NCBI RefSeq assembly: GCF_023856365.1
Contig: NC_064534.1
Location: 12,358,536 to 12,422,535, forward strand
From: Brienomyrus brachyistius
Taxonomy: Eukaryota; Chordata; Actinopteri; Osteoglossiformes; Mormyridae
Length of the DNA stretch: 64,000 nt
Direction: 5' to 3'
This document shows positions 1-13,200 of the stretch, one piece after another (the stretch's first letter is position 1; the number at the start of each line of letters is the position of its first letter). The notes beneath the pieces are model-generated. The model was not told where the DNA came from. It did not search any database and saw only the letters and a program-made list of their open reading frames with translations. The position numbers were made by a program, and so were the translations under genes.

Positions 1-1930
1 ATGTCCTTCTTAAGTTGTTCGAAAAAAGGCATCGTTTAAAAAGTGACGTAAGATAACGTGTTATCGGAGGCCACGCCAATTTGATACTTTTCCCAGGACC
101 CGAGGACTGGGTCTGCCCAGTAACACTTACATCACAGCGTCGCACGTACGCCATTGAGATGGGATCCACACTCTTCTACCGCCCCCTGCCCACGTCACAC
201 TGTCGCTGTCGGATTCTCAGCACGTAAGTGCGGTCCAGTCAAACCCTGCCCCCTCCCCTCAGTCCACCCCCCAGCCCAGCTGCACCATGAAATCATACCC
301 AATGTCAATGATGGACTTGTGCAGAAAGTCCTTCATGCTCATTGTTGGAAAAATTATTATGCTCCATATGTGATACTTCAATTGTATAATATACCAGGCA
401 AAGCTCTTGATGTTGCTTGGTGTTGAATATCAGTCAGTCCTTTGTAAACAATTCTCCTTCATCTCAGCTCCTATTGTTGGGGGAGGGATTGTTTTTTTTT
501 ATTGAGAGAAACTAATCAGTTTTTTTCCCCAAGGAAAAGGGAGGAATAGTCAATGAACCTGTCTCAGTACAGAGCCACCTTCAGTACAGAACTGCTTCAG
601 CCAATCAGCTCTGTCGTCTTAAAAAATAATCTATGTAAATAAATAAAATATAGAGAAATTGATCCAGCACAACACAGACCCGCTCTAAAGCACACGTGTG
701 CCTCAGTCAGATCCCTCCGTTATTGTTGAAGACCATTGCACTCTGATTTGGCTGCTTTGCTGACTTGATGTGACCGACTGTGTCCAAGTTTACAGTCTGT
801 TGGGCATGAAGAGAGTATCAGCTATCAGCCAGCTCTTTATATGTAAGCGGTATATGACTCTACTACACACACACACATATATATGATAGAACTATTTCAT
901 GGCTCAGTCCATTGTCTGGGAATGAGGATTTATAGTATGTAGAAGGTCCATAGGTAGGGAGTAGGAATTCATTCATTGCCTGTCAGGTGTGTGTTAGATA
1001 TGCATCAGCGCTCTGGTTCATGGTGAAGCCAGGCACCATTCTCAGTAAACACGTACATGAATCACATGTTGGCGCTTGAAGGCATTAGCCCTTTCGTTTC
1101 CAACAAGAGCTGATTTTCCCGCTTGTTTTTTTTTGTTCGAATGTTGATATTTTCCTTGCTGGAATGAAGGGGTCAAGTAAGAAAATGGTAATTTGGCAAA
1201 CGAGGGAGCCAGCTTGAGGGTAACTGTCGCACCTCTCGCCGTGTTCCAGGCAGCTCCGGAAACACGAACGTCACAACAAAAAAGGGCAGTGTAGTGTGGT
1301 GTAGAAAACGGTACGAAATAAGTCTTTACCACATTATGTTAGACTAGATTTTCCATGCGCCACATTTCCCCTGCTGATCCCGCCACCGTCTTCGGCTCCA
1401 TCGTTCAACGTCAGGTTTTTTTTCCATAGCATGATTTATTCAGTGTGAGCTGGAGAAGCAGAAAAGATCAGGTGTAAATAATTAAACAGGCCTCTGTTAG
1501 CACAAGCAAATAAAAAGCGTTTCTTGGCGTGCGTTCACGAAACACAGCACCTCATAGATGTGTGAGATGTACAGATAAAGGAATAAAGCAGGAAATATGG
1601 TTTCTGTTATCAGACACCCTGATTATGTGACTTGAGAACAATGGGTTTTCTAAAACTGTCTCACTCTGCTCAAATTGCTCAGTTGTTTTCCGATATTGGA
1701 TTTTTTTTTAGAGAGTAGAATTTATGAACGTTTTTCGATTTCCATCACCGTAGACGTAAGGAGAAGCAGAGATTATGAAATTGCGTTGGATTCTCCTGTT
1801 TTTATGAGAAAATGAAATGAAGTATGACTGTATAGCATATACAGTCCTTATAAATAAACTGAAGTGTCCACAAGAGAACTTAGATATGTTTGATGCATGG
1901 AAAGATTTATAAATGGCGAATAAATATTGA

Positions 1931-1979
1931 GGATGGATGGATAGATGGATGGATGGATGGATGGATGGATGGATGGATA
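1931..1979. repeat. (GGAT)n tetranucleotide microsatellite
   Basis: About twelve units of GGAT/GATG with one interruption (ATAG). Several SINE/L2-tail repeats in this window end in ATGG-type runs, so this could be the decayed 3' tail of such an element, but no body is recognisable beside it. Confidence 0.9.
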
Positions 1980-2708
1980 AATAGATGTCTCATTATGATA
2001 TGAACACTGAAGCTATTACAGTTTCAGTCCCTAATGGGATTTGCTGAGATTTATAATGAATGGTCACTCCTCACTCTAGCATGGATTGAGACAGTGTGAG
2101 TAATAAGACAATCGCAGGTTTAGACCTGGTGAAACTGAGTGCCTCAGCTCTGAGTCCATCAGGGTGACATAGGTTAACACCCACGTTTGGGCTGACGGGA
2201 ATGAAACAGGGTGACATCCAGTCGGACGGAGTGGCCCGGGTGTAATTGGAGCCCCTGCACCCCCCTCCCCATTCACACGTGGTCTGTCACCGGAGCCCGG
2301 TTCCTCTCCAGGTCATTGTTTCCGTCATTGTGCGTACAACCTGAGTAAGAAGCACGGTGCGGCCGGCTCTCCATCGCGGGGTCTTCAGTCTGGGATCTGC
2401 ACTGCCGTTAGACTCGTGATCTGCAGCGCGCCATGGAGAATTTCTGGATGTACCAGGAGGAAAGTCACCAGGGAGACGAGGTTCGGGTCGGGCTTTTCTT
2501 TGTGTGCGTTTGAGGTGGTCTGGGCTCGTTCCTGTTCGAGGACGTGCTGCTTTCGGTCGTGTGCCGTTTCCTGACATCGTCGTCCATTGAAACTCGCTTA
2601 ACCAAGAGTTAGTGGAGGCTGGGGATTTGTAGACAGGAAAATGTTTAGTCTGTGTTGTTCACTGAGCTTACTAGTCACTTTGGCATAATATATAACAAAA
2701 ACAAGCAA

Positions 2709-2710
<2 letters not shown>

Positions 2711-2779
<69 letters not shown>
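2711..2779. repeat. (AT)n dinucleotide microsatellite, about 34 units
   Basis: Uninterrupted AT alternation for roughly 69 bases inside the APBA1 intron. It is likely to be length-variable and hard to assemble. Confidence 0.97.
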
Positions 2780-2783
<4 letters not shown>

Positions 2784-3272
2784 GCAATGTTATATTTTTT
2801 TATATAGTTTAATCGTTCTTTAAAACAAAAAAAACCCATGATGTATGGATTAGATCTATTTAAAATTCCAAAATGGTTGACTTCACAACAGTTTGAGGTT
2901 TTAGGTTTTGGCCAACCTAGGACAGAGGGCAGGAAATTCAGTCCCAGCAAAGGAGGGGAGTGAGGGCTCTGTCCCCCATGTCGTACCCGAGGAGATGCAT
3001 GTCCGCTGTCGCCTGACCTCCTCTCCTCTTTCCGCCGCGGAGGTGCACACTCACACTTGCCGAGGCTGGGCTGGTGGACTGCTGTCTGACAGAAGAAGTA
3101 CAGTTTCAGTCGTAGTATCTGTTTCATACTCCTTGGTCATCGTGACCGAAGTCATGTGGCAGCAGTCGTCAGCCTTTGGTCTGATATCGCCTTTGCTTTG
3201 GAGAGATGAGTCACTCTCCCCCCCTGCTTCCTCCGGAGCTGCGGTAACTTTTTCTCGTTTTTGTCTCCTCAG

Positions 3273-3383
3273 TCCCCCAGTTCAGGGTCCACCTCTCCGC
3301 AGGGGGCAGGGTCCTCCAGCAGGCATCCAATGCTGCCAGAAAGGAGCGACAGCTTTGACTCGTCTCCTCCAGCCGGCAAGGAG
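3273..3383 (+). CDS. apba1: APBA1 coding exon, Ser/Pro-rich linker
   Basis: Acceptor TTTTGTCTCCTCAG and donor GAG|GTGCAG; 111 nt, phase 0 at both ends, 37 residues from [16 protein letters not shown] to PPAGKE. It resembles the human stretch SPSPGSSSPLGAESSS...STNKE just before the PTB domain. The sequence is low-complexity and diverged, so confidence comes mainly from phase and position. The 274-nt intron after it holds nothing notable. Confidence 0.85.
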
Positions 3384-4241
3384 GTGCAGTCCGCAGTGGC
3401 TCTGGAAACAGCTGGGGGGGAAGGAGTGTTAAACTCAGAGCTACCTCAATTAAGACACTTATGCAACTTCTTCTACTTTTAACAGCCCATGCTTACCACC
3501 TACCATGTATTGTATGAAGGAACGGTAGTAGCCATATTCTTGATGTGAATGCCGAGTCGGAAACAAAGCCTGGCTAACTTTTGCTTTTTGTGTGAGAAGA
3601 TGATTTCGTGTTTTTGTAAGCTGTCCTTATCCTGAGTCTTTTGTTGTGTGTTCGCAGTCCAGGAAGAGCCTTGCTTCGTTCCCAACCTACGTGGAAGGTG
3701 AGTGTCGCGAGCCAGACCAAAGCGAACAATGACGACAAGCGGTCAGTGAGCCAGGAGACTGACGATATACACGTTTGAGAAATCGTTGTATAATTATAGA
3801 ATGCAGGAGATGATGGATTTTAAGTAAAGGCTACGTATCGCCGTTAGCTTGAGAGTATGACTTAACGTGTGTCACCAAACACCCACACGTCACCTTCCTG
3901 AATTCCAGCGGTAGTTTAATTCAGTTGGGCCTTCTCCGCCAAACCGCCATTACCACGTCACTCCGTTTAATGACGTCCTCTCTAGCTAGAAGCGAGTTAT
4001 TTGTCTGCCATGGCAGGTTGACGGGCTTAGAGAGTGATCCCTGACATTAAAGTTTCCCGGGTAGGGTGTCTGTGTTCGTGTGAGGTCTCCAAGGCTTCCC
4101 TACCTTGACCATACAATCATACACGTTCGTAATGGTTTGCAAGAAAGCAACACAGGTCATTTTCAAACTTGTAATTTTCTGCCAGGCAGGCCGTCATGCT
4201 CTGTGACCTTTTAGAAATTAGGACCTCTCTTTCTCTCTCTT

Positions 4242-4282
<41 letters not shown>

Positions 4283-7200
4283 ACTAATTGGTTTTTCAAC
4301 AGCAAACCTTTCTTTTTCTTTTCTCCCGGGGCCTTTAATGCTTGAAGCCCATTTATTGCACCGAACAGCAGCTATTTGTTGTGTAATTGAAGCTGCTTGT
4401 AGTAAGAGCCGGGGAGCAAATTTTTGATTGCATAGGATGTCGCCTGCTTATTGGTGCGCAGCAAAGCAGCAATTTATGATACCTACCGTGATGGTTTTTT
4501 AGTCGAAATCACAAATCCCAGCTGGGGCCTGTTGAAAGTTCACTTTAAAATTGCCCACCATGTGCATTATGTACAGTTTTGATATTGTTGCACAAGTTCA
4601 AGGCTCTTATCAGCAGTCAAAAAGAGAGATACCTCACTCAGGCATACGGCTCTTGCAGTTCCGAGTGGGTCTCCAGGGGCTGAAAGCTTGTCACGCACTG
4701 ATTCAGAACATGTCACTGGCTGATGATAAGGTCGGCCCCTCTGTATGAATTATAGCCCCTCTTATGTCCCCCAGTTAAAAATGAAGTCCTAGAATCGCCC
4801 CTGTGGATGTCACTTTTGATGTGTGATATCTGCTTCTGCTCCTCCTGCTTCTGCATGTCATTGTCATTATTACTTTCGTATTTTGTCACGCAGTACCTGG
4901 GCCCTGTGACCCGGAGGACCTTATCGATGGCATCATCTTCGCAGCCAACTACCTGGGCTCCACCCAGCTGCTGTCAGACAAGACCCCCTCCAAGAACGTG
5001 CGCATGATGCAGGCACAGGAGGCTGTCAGCCGCATCAAGGTGAGGCTCCGCCCTCAGGAGCTCTCCGCGCAGCTCCTCCGTCACCCTCCTTCCCATACCC
5101 AGAACAAGATGGCCGACTGAGCGCGTGCGCGTCCGACATATGGAGACTTAATGGTTTGTTAACATACCGCACCGGTTACTCGGGGTTTCTTCGCGTTTAC
5201 TTAGTGGTTTGATTCTATTTTTGATCTATTCAACATATATTAATATATAATTTGTTTGGGGGGTTGGGTAGGGGCTAGAAGGAAATGTGTGTAGACTAAG
5301 TAAAGGTTAATACACTCAAGCAGTGCATTATAGGTTTTCAAATGCATGGCTGTGGGGTCAAAGAACAAGGCAGTGCGCAGCAAACTGCAGTGACTAACAT
5401 ACAGTGCAGTGCTTGGAGCACGTTGATCTGCTTATAGGCGGTTAGTATTACTTGGCATGCACGTTCGCACCAGAAGACATTATTTTCTCAATTACGGGCC
5501 AAAAAGTACTTTCTCCCCCCAATGATTAAACATTCTGTTTATTTTCCGTTCATTTTAAATCGTGTTCTACATATGGAATTTTAAGCAAAGTTAATTAGCA
5601 TTATAATTGTACATAGACTTACGACTGTGATTCGTCTGGCTGGCACTACGTATGCGGCTATAGACAATTAATCATTTACCATCATCATCAGAGGAGGTGC
5701 AGGGGATTGTAGCCAGAGGCGGGCGGGCGGGTGGGGTGGGTGTGGAGGTGGAGGGGGTCACTTTGTGATATATTAGGGTGCTTTGGACCACATTTTCTGA
5801 CACCTTGGTTCTTCACTCCACTTTACTGGAGATTGGAATCGTACTTCTAATGCACACATAATGATTAATAATCTTTAAAACAAGAAAGAAGTACATTTGT
5901 ATGTTTCTCCTTTAATTAAAATGTTCTGGCCATAGAGAGTATAGTGCCGCTAGGATTTCTACGTTGTGGTATCATTTTTACAATTTAGTGTCGTGAGAGA
6001 AGAGGTTTTAACATATATATATTTTTTAACATGGTGCTTGACTTTGAACATGAAAACACTTATTACCGCAAACAGCTGATGCATGCTCCAGGGTCGCTAA
6101 AGGGCAGCATAAATGCCGAGTCGATCTCATGAAGCACTTCTGTGTTTATCGGAAGCCTGTCATTACGATGGTCTTGCCCTTATACAAAGTGATTCATGTC
6201 TAAGCAGTGATAAGACTTGTCAAATATCCCATTCGTCCATTTTCTAGCCGGTTGCCCTGGTCAGGGTGGAGAGGTGGTCTGTAGCCTATCCCAGGTAGCA
6301 TTAGGCGCAGGTCTGGGGTACAACCTAGACAGGATGCCAGTCCACTGAAATATATGAATAACAAATAGACCATATGACTGTCGATGCAGCTTTGTATGTT
6401 TACCCGTCCTTGAAAATAAGCTGTTCGGGAATATTTGCCTTCAAGAATTTCAAAGATGTAGCGTTACCAGTGAATGGGCTATTCTGATGCTTGAGTGTTA
6501 GAGACTTTCGTTTCTCATTTCATGCCAGCTGAGCTGGGCTTTCCTGCCCATCAGTGCCAGTCTGTCTCTTGTCTTAACCGCCCACTGAACTTGTATTTTT
6601 TTCATGTGAAAAAAAAAAGTAACAAGCCAAAGATTTCTTTGACCGTTTGTTTTGACAAGGCATCATCGAAGTTCTTGTTTTCAATTTTGATTCAATTTTT
6701 CGGTCCCTTTTATTTATGGTACGTCAGGAAACCCTCCAGAAAACAGAACATTGAAATCAGACACTCCGGAATGTTGCACTGACTGGTTATTTTGAACTGT
6801 GTGTTTATCTCCCTTTCACCCACAAGATGCATAAAATTCCCTACAGTGTGACTGAAATATGGTTAACGATGTCATAGCTATTGGGCTGGATATCGTAATT
6901 TGCATTCAGATGTTTCGATACTCAGAAAGCTGTAGCTATGCCGGCATCTAGATAATTCACATTCTTTGTAGCAACACAGACCTCTAAAATAGTGGAAAAG
7001 TGTTTTCACTGCTGAGACATATTATATTAAACCACTGTTGTATATAGCTGCATGAATGGCAAATGGATAACGTGCATAGAGCAAGGCTTACAATGATAAC
7101 ACAAGTAACAGCCAAAGAAACATTATGCAGGTTAAATTGTTTCTATTTTTACATTGTGATGCTGTAGTTTTCAGTATGTTTTGTATATGAGTTAATGAGG

Positions 7201-10200
7201 CCATCAACAATTGCCATCCTGAGATGTGAAACTACAGGTTGTCTACTTTCTTTACTCAGTATACGCACTAAATTTCTATTTTTATTAACAAAGTCAGAGG
7301 ATCTTTATTATCTTAGATCTGACGTTGAAAATTGACCCGCATTTTTAAACATATATTTTAGCATAGCGCTATACTCAACCTTATTTATGTGTTCAAGCTG
7401 CATTTCAGCTTCAATTTTTGTTATACAAGCAAAAAATACATATACTAAACCATAATGCAGTGACTGGGGTGTCTGAGGTGACTAATCCTCTGCTACAATC
7501 AAATGCAATGACATACATAATCATTCACAAAGCAAGTGAGCCACCTGGTGGTTAAGCAATTAAATGAAGACCATTGACTGCTAGCATAGGATAAGCACTC
7601 GGGATCAACACTCGGGATCAACACCGGGGATCAACACTCAGCATGAGCACTCAGGATCAACACTCAGGATGAGCACTCAGGATCAACACTCAGGATGAGC
7701 ACTCAGGATCAACACTCAGGATGAATGCACAGGACCACAACAACACATTGAGCCTCTGAGCTTCTGGCTTGTTATAAATAAAGGGTCACTATGGTGATAT
7801 TATGCACCATGATCACTTCTTTCTCTTTCATTGGTCTCGGTAGAAGCCTTTGGCTTTAAAATAATATTCCCAGCCTTACAGATTCACACACACACACACA
7901 CACCTGTTCCTCAACGTGTACATTTCTTGTGCTATGGTCTTGTGTGACCCCTCCCCCCCCCACCCCCTCCCCCCCCACCCCCTCCACCCCCGCCGGCACC
8001 TCAAACACCATAAACTGTAACCGCCTCTGCGGATAACTTATCACTTGTGTAATTACCTTCCACCTGACCCCCAACCCTCCTGCCTGACCCTGTCTTCCCA
8101 GTGCTGCTCTAACCATTCTGCTGTCTCTGTTTGTTCCATGCTAAGCAGACGGCCCAGAAATTAGCCAAAAACAGGAAGAAGGTGCAGTAATTCTTCACTG
8201 GTTTGGTATTATTTTTGCCTGTTTCTTTAAATCTGTGCCTCCTTTTCTGTTCCTTTTTTTTCTTGGTGCATTTTCTGGATCCGGCAACCAAGTAACACTT
8301 ATTCGCCCATGACCGCAAACATTTGGTTTCTTTTTTCCATTCTTCATTACACACCACTTTCTCGTCCTCATTAAGCTGTAAGCAAAGAGGAACACGTACC
8401 CCAGTAAGGACCTTTCACAGCATGTCGGCAGTGAGTTGTTGCTGGATGCAGAAAATGATGGTGCCGGAGTGATGCACTGCGCTGTGCCTGTCTGTTAAGT
8501 GCTGTTGATGTCGTTTGTGTGCATATTTCGAAGCTTTTTTGTTTTTTTTTTAATCTTTTTTTTTTCCTTTCTTTTGCATCACGTCTTGACAGAAAGGCGG
8601 TACATTAGGCAACGTAGTGGTGCAAGATGATGCCTCTAGTGTAACTGAGTCTGTTTATAGCCTTCTGAAGCAGCACTAACCTATACTCGCTCAGTCTGAA
8701 GCCCGTTTATAGCCTTCTGAAGCAGCACTAACCTATACTCGCTCAGTCTGAAGCCCGTTTATAGCCTTCTGAAGCAGCACTAACCTATACTCGCTCAGTC
8801 TGAAGCCCGTTTATAGCCTTCTGAAGCAGCACTAACCTACACTCGCTCAGTCTGAAGCCCATTTATAACCTTCTGAAGCAACATGTACCTACTTTGCTCA
8901 GTCCGAAGCCCGTTTACAGCCTTCTGAAGCAGCACTAACCTGCACTGATTGCCAGAGCTTCGTTGAAGGGAAAGAACTTGACATCAGTCACATTGACTGG
9001 CATTTGGGGCTCTTCTGTAATTTAAGGCATATTTTTGGATCTGTGATACTTTTTTCCCCCCACTGTTCACCCTGATAAATTTTTGAAATTTGCTCATGCC
9101 ACTTAATATGCAAAAACAGAAGAAGAAACCCTTCACAGTAACTCAGGCTGTGTTCTCTGGTCCTAACATCGTGGCATGTTGCTTTGACCTCTGACCCTTG
9201 ACTTCAGGACTGGATGTGAAGCAGGTCTTTTCTAACACAATGATGCTTCCCCTGGCTTTGACTGAGAGACTGTTCCCATTCATTCCTCAGGCTCCAGAAG
9301 GCGAGGCCCAGCCAATGACAGAGGTGGACCTCTTCATCTCTACCCAGAGGATTAAAGTTCTGAATGCTGACTCACAGGTATATTGTAGCTATATTCCTCC
9401 CTATGGGAACATGTCTACCGCAAGTGCAAAAAGGCGCAAAGCACAAAATGAGCAGAAATGGGTGTTAATTTTAAGTTATTAAGGCATAAGCCCTCAACAG
9501 AATAAAAGGAATACCGGAAATTGTAATATTTTTTATGTACGTATACCTGCGTTTTAAAATAATCCAGGTAACACCAGCTTCCCCATGAGATGCTGCTTTG
9601 AATGGTTTGATTTTAGCTCTGAATTTTGGGATTTTGTACAATGTCGCAACCTAAACTCATGTTGTTTGCATCCAGAAAGGAATATCATAGGTCTTCGTTA
9701 AAACATCACTGATCGTACTGTTCTCTCCTTTGGGTATCATAGTACCGTATGTGTTAATGTGATTGAAGAAATAATATCGCTTTATGACCTTAACATTAAC
9801 GCCATTTGTAAAAATGCCCTATAATATGAATATACAGACGTTGCATTTGATTCAGTCTGGTGCCTGGCCATGCAGAATTAGTTCAGTGTCATGTAAATAA
9901 TTGAGGTTGCTGTCACCACAGGAAGGCTGCTGAATTATTCATTGTGGTTTGTGTCAGCATGACAGAGATGTTCTAGGTACTAAAAGACTGTCGACCAGTG
10001 TGTTTCAAGCAGATCCTGTGTCATTGCTAATCATGGTGCTTAATTTTTAAATATTAGTTTGGTTTGAGGTTTTTTCCTGCAGTTCTCAGCCATCCTAATG
10101 AGTGAATATTCACAAAGGATTGTGCATCTCATCTTCTAAAATCGCATCAGCCGTATGTCAAATAACATAAATAACATTATAATTAGCTATTTTATTCTGC

Positions 10201-13200
10201 CCCACCAGTCTCTCCAGCACCCCCCTTTCGTTCCTGTTTTTCACCCCATTCCTTATACCTTCTTCTCCTCTCACGGCTGTGCTGTTTGTGTCTTAAGGTT
10301 CCCCCCCCCCCTTCCTATCCTGCTTTATCTCACATTCTCTTTCAAGCTGAAATAAATTTAACCAATTACACAGCACCTCGTGTAAAATAAGTCTTGTGAA
10401 ATCTGCTGTTACGGTCTTTCTAGTAATTAAGTTTTTGTTTAATGTGGAGAAAAAAATATTCATAAAATTAGGAAGTGCTCCATTAAGGAACACTAATTCT
10501 GGAAAACAAATTACTTTCTTAAATATTACTGCATACTTCCCTGGATGCCAGAGAAATGTCATCCATAATTGTGTTTGTAAGAAATAGATTTTTTCCAACC
10601 AAAATTCTTTATTGAAGTCTCAGAGGTCGCAGACTGACCTTAGGAATTTCTTGGTGGGACACATAATCGGAAAACCTCAAAACAGTACTTTCTCTTGGAT
10701 CTTGTAGATCCAAGTAGTTTTTTCTCCTTTAAATATAATATTTTATAAAAATGAGCCTTCGGGGATTTCGGGCCTTCTTGAACCCATCCCTTCATCCTTT
10801 GATCAGGAGACCATGATGGACCACCCCCTGAGGACCATCTCATACATAGCAGACATCGGGAACATTGTGGTTCTGATGGCCCGGAGGAGAATGCCCCGCT
10901 CCAACTCGCAGGAGCCCCTGGAGGCTGCAGACCCTGCCCAGGATGAGAAGCGTCAGTACAAGATGATCTGCCACGTCTTTGAGTCAGAGGATGTAAGCAG
11001 CCGTACCAAATTCCCCCTTGTTTCTGCCTTTGCTTTCTCTTCTTTCTCCTCCTTTCCTTTTTCCCTCTATCTGCTGCTTTGTAGCATTATTGCCTTATCC
11101 CATCTATAATGGTGTTCCCTCATCACGCTGTCAGAACGATGGTTTACAGGCATTCATATAATTTGCAGAGCATTTTCATTATTCTGCTTTACGTCTATTG
11201 TGCTGTGTTAATGTTCTCCTGCTATTGTTAATAGCATAAGCCAGACTCAGACTGCATTAATACACGTAGCTGCACCACGTTAGATATTTAATATTGCATT
11301 ATATATAAAGATGTGCTGTTTTCATGAACATTCCTGAAGCTTTAAAATAACGAGGCCATTTTAACTTCAATGAAGTGTGTTCCCACGGCTGAAGGCCTTT
11401 CTGAGATCTTGTACAATTAGTCTGCTGCTCTCCACCGGTTCCATTTACTGCTGACATAATAGACCTGTTCAGGAACAGCCCTGACAGATACTAGAAGAGC
11501 CATTCTGAGCAATTTCTGAGATATTTATGTTCATTCAGTCAGATCTTCAGCCCAGAGTTATAATTATTAGGCCAAGAATCCCAGCTGTATCAATAATGAC
11601 CAGGGGCTCAAACACTGCTCTACCTACAAGCCTTCTTAAGGGGGGAGGACTATCTAAAAAGGTAATTGTCATTAATTTCCTAATGAATCATGAGCTCAGA
11701 AGAGCAAGCACTTCAGGTTAAGGCAGCGGTTTGGGTCACCGGTCCTGTAGTGAATATTTCAACAGCTACTGCAACTTCAACCTTTTGTTGAATTTTTTGT
11801 TCAGCTTTGTTATGAAACAAGTGTTTGGGCGAAATGGTATGAGTGCTGCATACCTTCCCGCATCAACAAAATGAATTCAAGCAAATCATCGGAAGCAGTT
11901 CATAACAGGAGCGTTGTAGGCATAGGTGTTGCTGAGAGCGACCCATTCAAAGGCACATGGAACGGCCCAACCGGGAGCCGCGTCCATGACATTTACATCA
12001 CTCTTTGCTACCAGATGTTTAGTCAAACTGCCGGTGAAGGATGTTTATTAAAATGCGGAATTCCAGTATGAGAGGACGGGACATTTTTGTGAATTAGGTA
12101 CTGAATCAAAAACTCGGTACTGCATCAATGTGACACAGAGTATTAGCCATTTTGCTCTTTATTCTCTTTACGTTTATAACAGGGTGTCAGAAAGTAATGA
12201 CTGGATATTACTGCTTAAAATGTTTATTTCATATTCATCCGTCCTCTGAGCACTTATACTGGTTAAGGTCATCTGGAGCCTGTCTGGGGCAGCACAGGGA
12301 ACAGAGCTGGACGAAACCCTGGCCAGGAAGCCAGGCCCCTGCAGACACATGCCCCTACTCGCACACTGCAGGCCGTACATGGTGCCAGTTAGCGAACTGT
12401 CTTTGGACTGTGGGAAATAACAGGGGGAGCATGCAAACTCCATGCACATTTCTGGCCGTCCAGTCCTGGAGATATGCACTAACAGCCCTATGCACCAATA
12501 CTACGTTATACAAAAATAACAGTAACGTTTTTTTGTTTTTTTGATTATTTATTGGAGGTTGGGAATTTTTTATTTGCATGTAAGAAACCATCTGAGAGTG
12601 GAATTTATTGCACTCTCGTTTTTAAGTAGAATAAGTTTAGTCAACTGCAATTGTGGAGTCTATTTGCTGCGCGGGCAGCTTGTGAAATAGAGCATTATTT
12701 TCTGAATGCTTCTTGAAGCATCAGTGCTCACAATGTAGCGGCCAAGCTGATGGAAGGTCTCCCCATCATTGATCTCCCTATGCGTACCCTACCCCCTACC
12801 AGGCACAGCTCATAGCCCAATCCATAGGGCAGGCCTTCAGCGTGGCCTACCAAGAGTTCCTGCGCGCCAACGGCATCAACCCCGAGGACCTGAGCCAGAA
12901 GGAGTACAGCGACCTTCTCAACACGCAGGACATGTACAACGATGACCTCATCCACTTCTCCAAATCTGAGAACTGCAAAGATGTGAGTGTGTTTGACTGG
13001 GGCAGACCAGGTCACGTGTAGCCATGTTTGGGACAGACCTTTCTTCTCTTATTTGCATGGTAGCTAATGATTTGCTTGTCTTTACCATATGGCAAGATCA
13101 TAGCATATGCTAAAAACATGGTAATCATCTGATATGTCAGCTGAGAAAGACACATTTCTGATACACTGTGTCATAAATACACAATCGTTTTAATATTTGT

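Larger units (their letters stand above)
1..3272 (+). other. APBA1 intron upstream of the first visible coding exon
   Basis: No coding exon is supported here. The open frames show no family resemblance and lack paired splice sites that would join the 3273 exon. The stretch holds a short (AC)/(AT) run near 863-885, a GGAT repeat at 1931-1979 and a long AT dinucleotide repeat at 2711-2779. It is read as intron because the 3273 exon begins in phase 0 after a good acceptor, and the human gene carries a large N-terminal exon upstream. Confidence 0.6.
5040..8148 (+). other. APBA1 intron within the PTB coding region, 3.1 kb
   Basis: No coding signal. It holds a SINE/L2-tail fragment (6237-6345), a 26-bp minisatellite (7594-7726), an AC run (about 7886-7902) and a C-rich tract (about 7950-7992) just upstream of the microexon. 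Confidence 0.6.

Noticed and set aside
154..426. 90-codon frame on + at the left edge
   Set aside because: No splice sites, no family resemblance and Pro/His-rich composition; chance frame in an intron.
2287..2577. 96-codon frame on - in GC-rich DNA
   Set aside because: Composition-driven frame in the APBA1 intron, no homology and no splice context. The GC-rich patch was considered as a promoter but has no supporting gene.
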